Assembly (NCBI GenBank): GCA_027604005.1
Contig: JADGJT010000490.1
Location: 1 to 14,862 of the forward strand
Length of the DNA: 14,862 nucleotides
DNA from: Dinochytrium kinnereticum
Taxonomy: Eukaryota; Chytridiomycota; Chytridiomycetes; Chytridiales; Chytridiaceae
Reading direction: 5' to 3'
Within the stretch, counting starts at the first letter, position 1; every line of letters begins with the position of its first letter. Both the position numbers and the translations under genes were made by a program. Below the pieces are notes generated by a model, which made no database searches, was not told where the DNA came from, and saw only the letters and a list, made by a program, of their open reading frames with translations. Positions 10,101 to 14,862 of the stretch are shown piece by piece.

Positions 10101-10488
10101 GGAAGAGACAAATTGATCTCACCGTCGCCGGATCAAGATGGACGCTTGTCTTGGTTGCCACAGACGTAAGCCTCCTTCTCCCCTTAATCAAGCTTTCCAT
10201 CCCCTATCCCCGACTTATTACGGATTTGGCTTTTGTTCAATACAGAAGTTTGGAGACCAAAGACGCAGCCGCCTCTACATTCTCATTCCCGTCCTGGTCG
10301 TCTGCACAGCCCTGAGCGGGATCCTAATACGGTGGATCCTCTCCGCCACAAACTTGCCTCAGAAAGGATCAGAAACCCATCTTCCCACCCACAGTGCAGC
10401 AGCACGGGAAGAGCAACAACCTCAACAGCCTCAATATCCTCAGATGCACCAGCATCAAATAGGAGCGAGGAATCTTTGCCTCTCGTGA
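7104..10488 (+). CDS. Two-pass membrane protein with extracellular CHASE domain and no output domain
   Basis: Exons: 7104-8739, 8861-9177, 9295-9376, 9436-9955, 10075-10165, 10246-10488; phases match, 962 aa. Residues 1-500 are Pro/Ser/Thr- and charge-rich, with no domain recognised. Membrane segment 1 is at about 502-523 (ALMITLTFSVVVAAVVGFLM), segment 2 at about 893-914 (YILIPVLVVCTALSGILI). Between them lies a CHASE-type sensor: SALHGIDALAVGWAPLI, then NQDRLDWE, PGFNLLTDQNYGSRSKAVAR (the family's lGfDl..s..r..A pattern), a GVMVATFSPSSLL strand and SYWKRQIDLTVAGSRW near its end. Seven N-X-S/T sequons fall in this loop, supporting an outside location. CHASE domains bind small ligands, for example cytokinins in plant histidine kinases. 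Here only a 48-residue Q/P/H-rich tail follows segment 2, and the next gene starts about 450 bp on. An unseen upstream exon is possible; the ATG at 7104 is the first in frame after the stop at 6999. Confidence 0.78.
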
Positions 10489-10936
10489 TCTTATTTTTCC
10501 TTGTTTCATCAACCTCAATTGGCAGTCTTCCTTTCGTCGGTACTCGTTTTGATTCCTCAACAGCAACCACTATCATTCATCAATCTTTATTCACCATCAT
10601 CTTTCATACATTTCTTTGCATTTGGTGTTGTTTCTATTGGAAACGCATTTGTTTCATGTACACTTTGTCGATGGTCATTTCTATTAAACCATTATCAGTT
10701 CTTCTCAGAACTTGACTGTTCTGAGTTCGTGTTTTTGTAAAGACAAAATTTGGTGACAATTTGGTCAAAACAAACAGAAGATCCTGCACTCCACCGAGGG
10801 GGACGCCAGACGAAGCAGACGGAGGGATCAAGCGACGCCGTCACAGGCCAGAACAACTCACGCACATCGAACCCCTTTTTAACTGGTGCGATCACTGCCA
10901 CCGAACACGCATTCGCCCACCACCCATTGCTCGGAC
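10489..10936. other. Intergenic region between the CHASE gene and the formin
   Basis: No gene and no missing CHASE output domain can be found here: the open frames are short, T-rich and without family motifs. About 10489-10740 is T-rich and probably contains the CHASE 3' UTR; about 10741-10936 is A/C-rich and leads into the formin ATG. A hairpin-forming repeat lies at 10704-10725. Confidence 0.6.
10704..10725. repeat. 8-bp perfect stem with 6-base loop (hairpin)
   Basis: CTCAGAAC at 10704-10711 and GTTCTGAG at 10718-10725 are perfectly complementary around TTGACT. The hairpin sits 216 bases after the CHASE stop and 212 bases before the formin start, followed by a T-rich stretch. It could be a 3'-UTR hairpin or a dyad binding site for a dimeric factor. 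Confidence 0.45.
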
Positions 10937-13900
10937 ATGGATCGCCTTCATTCCAATCAGCAACAGCAGCAACAACAATCCTCGGCAAGACTCTTCCGCT
11001 CTTCCTCCTCAACATCAACATTCACGGACTACAAAAGTATTAACTCGGCAACCGGGTTTGGATACGAAGAAGATTCCGGTGATTCCCTCTCATCATCCTC
11101 AAACGCGACCACGGGAGGAGCAACCGGATCACCATCTACCCGTCTCCCACCTCCCAACCGCATCACAAGAAACTACGTAGCCGATTCTCGATCGACTTCA
11201 TCTTTAACTATGGACGGAGTGAGCTCATCCAAAATGAGCACATTGGTCAGAAGCGGGTCGAGGATTGAGGAGGTTGGTAGACAGAGAGGTGATAGTGGGG
11301 GTAGCAGTGTTGCAGGAGGTTTTGAGACTCCGGAAGATGTGGCGTCGGTGAGAAATGGGTTGGAGATGAATCGGTCTATTTCAAATCAGAGTTTGACGGA
11401 AGAGCTTTTGGCAGAGAATGCTAAACAGTTTAATGTGTTCGGGAGGAAGGCTAAGGATGTGGATGATCAGGTTGTTGCGGATCTGTTCGAAATGGCGCTT
11501 GATTGTGTGAGTTGGGATTTCTAGCTTTTTATTCCTTTTTTCTTCTGGTACTTTTTTGTTTGCTGGCCATGTTTAACCCCTTACAAAAAACAACACACAT
11601 TCTAGGGCTACTCAGATCTAAGCGAATCCAAGCGTACCTCCATGCGCAATCTCCCAAAAGAGCACAAGCTACAACTCGTCAAGCAAGTCCTCGTAAGGCT
11701 CCAATTACACCCCTTTTTTCTCTTTAACATCCATAAACATCCCTGTAACAAATATCAAACGAAAAAACAGGTTCAAATGGGAGCCCAGCCCCTCCCCGTA
11801 AGCGAACAAGACAAAACACCTCAATACTACCTAGAGATTATCTCATCGGCTATCGGGACGCTGATAGGAACATCGTCAAGAAACTTATCGATTCAGCTGA
11901 TTAACATGGTTGCAAGGAATTTGGGAGGAGCTGGGAGAGGTCAGCCGTCTTTGAAGGATGTGCTGTCACAACTAAGAGTGCAACTTAGGGGAGGTGGAAC
12001 GAGGTTTGGGGCAGTCTTACCTTCTTTAATTATGCTAGGGATAGTTTTTGATGCCTTTTGTCTTTAATAGGTGGTTGAGCCAGTTTGTGGAGCTTGGAGG
12101 GCTAAAGGTCATGTTTTCAATACTCGATGCAATCCACGCGAAATCTGAAAGGTGAGTTTATTGCAAGAAGTACACTTAGAATGTCACTAAACGTTATGAT
12201 ACCATATCAGAAAGCAGAAGTATACCGATATTGAGCTAGAAACCCTCAAGATTTTAAAAATTATTGTGAACTATCAAGTAAGGCTTCCTAAAAAAAAGAA
12301 AGAAAAAAGAAGACAACCTTAGACATAAGATTAACACTCCCCACTCTACAGAAAAATATTGTCGATCTCCTCTCAAAACCTGGCTATTTAAACACCCTAG
12401 CCCTCTCTATCGACTCTCCCATCCTCTCTGCCCGAACCTCTGCCATAGAATTCTTTCTAGCTCTCGTCACGCTAGATTATCCGAAGGGCCACAACCTAGT
12501 TATTAGAGCATTTGAAACGTTCCGACAAGCACGAGGCCAATTAAGACTGTTTTGGAGCCTTGTTTCGGCACTTGTGGAGGTTGTCGAGAGCAGAGGAAAG
12601 TTTGGGACGATCGTGGGGTCAAAGAGGGATGTACTTGAAGGGATGATTCAGAGTTCTCAGAGCTCTTCGAATCCAGAGCATGTGCAAAAAGAGATCAATG
12701 ACTTTATCGTAAGTCCTATTTTTTTTTTCTTTATATTTGTTCGTTTAAAGAAAAACATGAGAATTGACGTGATAACCCACACACAAAAAAAAAAAGATAT
12801 CCTCGGTTTCCCTAATTCGCTACATCGTCGAAGTGCCCAGTCAACTCGAATACCGTATTCATCTCCGCAATGAAATGACCGTTTGCGGGTTCACCTCCGT
12901 CATTGCGAAATTGAAACAATGGGCACCCTCCGAGTTTCGTGAAATCATGACACACATTGAAGGATTTGAATTGAGAGCTCAATCGGATCAAGATGAGTTT
13001 ATTGAGGGATTGGATGCAGGAATTTCCGACATTGATTTGGATGATCCACATGCTGTGTTAGATAATTTGCTTGAGGCTTATAAAAAGGATGCGATTGGCA
13101 CTGGATATATAAAGACAATTTTACAGCATTTGGTGATTCCCACAAGGCTCAGTAACGACATCGTCAGGTTTATAATGATTTTTCAATTTCCCTACTTCAA
13201 CCCGCCTTAGCCCCTACGTACTTTTTATTCTTATACTTTGATTACAGGACAAAATACCTTTACTTTATCGACCGTCTCGTGACCCAAGTTGTTTTAGACC
13301 GTAAAGGATTCGACCCAGACTTCACAGACGCGTATCGAATCTCCGTCCAAGAAATAATCAACGGCTTTATTGACCTGGATGCAATGGAAGGCATGATTGA
13401 AGAAGTCCAGAGGCTTCGTCAAAGATGTTCAGAGTTGACGAGTGAACGGCGGAAAGCTGAGCGAGATTTGAATGAAGAGCAGAGTGCGTTTCAAAATCCC
13501 TAAAGTTATTCGTCACGGAAGAATGCTAATGAGCGCTTTTTTAGGTAAACATGAGGCTAAAGTGTCAACGTTAGAGGACGTAGCGACGATGAAAGATCGG
13601 ATGCTTACTATCCTTCGGGAGCAGTTTGATGAATTCAAGGCGCGGCAGGAGACGCTTTTAGTCGGACATGGGAAGGTAAATAAATCCACCATACAATCAA
13701 ATCCACCAACTCAATCTGAAATCCGTCACATCAGGACCTCCGCATCATCCTTGAGGCCATTCAAAACGGTCGAAAAGGCGTCGACTCAGCCTTCAGCTCA
13801 ACTTCCGATCTCAACCTTCCCCCTCCCCCGCTTGACGAGTCATCTTCCCCTCTTTCATCAGCACCACCACCCCCTCCACCGCCCCCTCCCGCAGGTGTGA

Positions 13901-14726
13901 TTGGCGGTCCTCCTCCTCCTCCTCCCCCTCCTCTACCACCAAGTCTGGGTGGACCTCCCCCACCCCCACCCCCACCCCCAGGCCTGGGCGGCGCGCCTCC
14001 ACCCCCTCCACCTCCATTCCAAAACCCCCACTCCCTTCCGAAGAAAAAACAGCTCTTCCATCCGACAAGTGAGGTCCGTCGTGTGCAATGGGAACGGCTT
14101 CCCGATAATGTTGTGAAAGAGACGGTTTGGTTTAAGAAAAATAAGGGGAGTGAGGAGGGATTGTTGGAGATTAAATTGGAAGAATTGGGGGTGTTTAGGG
14201 AGATAGAGAGCTTGTTTGCTGCAAAAGTTAGGGGAGCTGGGGTGGGCGGAGGAGGTGGAAAGGGGAAGGTTGATGTCTTGGGTGTTGAGGGAGGGGGGGA
14301 AGGTGGTGCGGAGAAGGTTGAGATGACCCTCGTGGACGGGAAAAAGGCACAGAATCTCAGTGAGCTTCTATTTTCTCCTTTTCCTATTTTCTTTTAAAAC
14401 CACCTTCTGCTTTTGTCGTTCTTTTTTCTAAGTGGCTTAATTTTTTTGCTTACTCACACTCCTTTCTCACAGTGATCATCCTCGGAAGATTAAGGCAATA
14501 CTCAATGCATGAGATCTGTAACGCCATTGAAACTGTCAACGAAGATATCATCACGGAAGCAGTCGTCAAACAATTTTTAGCGTTCCTTCCAAACCCCGAC
14601 GAGGTAATTTACATTCGCATCGCCCGTTTCCTCATTTAACACCTTTGTTTTTTATAGATGAGGTCGTTGAAGGCTTACAAAGGGGACGTAACATTACTTC
14701 GAAGAGCAGAACAGTTTTTGATTGAG
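10937..14726 (+). CDS. Diaphanous-related formin, N-terminal part (12 exons seen, 3' end missing)
   Basis: Rho-regulated nucleator of unbranched actin filaments (polarity, cytokinesis). Exons: 10937-11506, 11606-11692, 11771-12003, 12071-12151, 12211-12277, 12352-12708, 12797-13167, 13248-13483, 13545-13675, 13735-14359, 14473-14603, 14658-14726, and onward; all phases agree, 986 aa visible. Residues 1-150 are Q/S-rich and disordered. A GTPase-binding/FH3 armadillo region spans about 150-590 (MRNLPKEHKLQLVKQ; LSQLRVQL then WLSQFVELGGL; LEYRIHLRNEM). A charged coiled coil at about 630-720 follows (EEVQRLRQRCSELTSERRKA). FH1 (about 740-810) has several runs of 7-9 prolines for profilin-actin. 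FH2 begins near 820 with VRRVQWERLP and continues with GKKAQNLMIILGRLR (the KxxN signature) and YKGDVTLLRRAEQFLIE. A Gly-rich insertion of roughly 30 residues lies before the KKAQNL motif. The rest of FH2 and any DAD tail are outside the window or lost. Confidence 0.93.
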
Positions 14727-14760
14727 GTAATATGACTTTCTATAACGAAACCCCCCGCGG

Positions 14761-14780
14761 CCCCCCCCCCCCCCCCCCCC
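14761..14780 (+). repeat. 20-base poly(C) homopolymer within the last formin intron
   Basis: An uninterrupted run of 20 C residues follows a C-rich GC stretch (14751-14760) inside what should be an intron after the donor at 14727. The 82 bases after it do not continue FH2 in any recognised way. It may be a genuine homopolymer or a sequencing/assembly artefact near a contig edge. Confidence 0.6.
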
Positions 14781-14862
14781 AAACACAAGAAAGACTAAAA
14801 AGAGACCAACAGCACTTGGGCCATTTACAACACAACGACGAGGACAGGAAGTGGGTGAAAAA

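Noticed and set aside
10489..10936. Search for a hidden histidine kinase or cyclase downstream of the CHASE loop
   Set aside because: No H-box, N/G-box or cyclase motifs in any frame, and the space is too short for such a domain before the formin begins.

Overview
This is a eukaryotic nuclear window, most likely from an early-diverging (zoosporic/chytrid-like) fungus. All four genes are on the plus strand. Three carry many short spliceosomal introns (54-306 bp, relaxed GT..AG donors, CTAAC/CTAAT-like branch sites where visible). The products are typical eukaryotic proteins. A CHASE sensor domain next to a Diaphanous-type formin fits early-diverging fungi, but the taxon is an inference. All gene models were built by hand, joining reading frames at splice sites that keep the phase and restore family homology.

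Layout. (1) 1-50: possibly the 5' end of a divergent minus-strand gene, weakly supported. (2) 51-879: intergenic promoter of the next gene. (3) 880-3130: Rab GDP dissociation inhibitor, 7 coding exons, 442 aa, with a first coding exon consisting of the ATG alone. (4) 3763-6710: Trf4/5-type non-canonical poly(A) polymerase, 2 exons, 900 aa, with Gly/RGG-rich tails at both ends. (5) 7104-10488: two-pass membrane protein with an extracellular CHASE domain, 6 exons, 962 aa. It has a long disordered cytoplasmic N-terminus and no histidine kinase, cyclase or other output domain after the second membrane segment. (6) 10937-14726 and beyond: Diaphanous-related formin, 12 exons visible (986 aa), cut off inside FH2. 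The window ends in an intron with a 20-base poly-C tract, after which the expected FH2 sequence is not recognisable.

The genes do not form a pathway. They act respectively in vesicle traffic (GDI), nuclear RNA surveillance (Trf4/5), presumed signal perception (CHASE) and actin nucleation/polarity (formin). The two most interesting observations are the CHASE protein without an output domain, and a sawtooth of strand composition tied to gene structure: coding exons start C-rich and end G/T-rich, then the skew resets across the intron. No mobile elements, CRISPR arrays, rRNA or tRNA genes were recognised.
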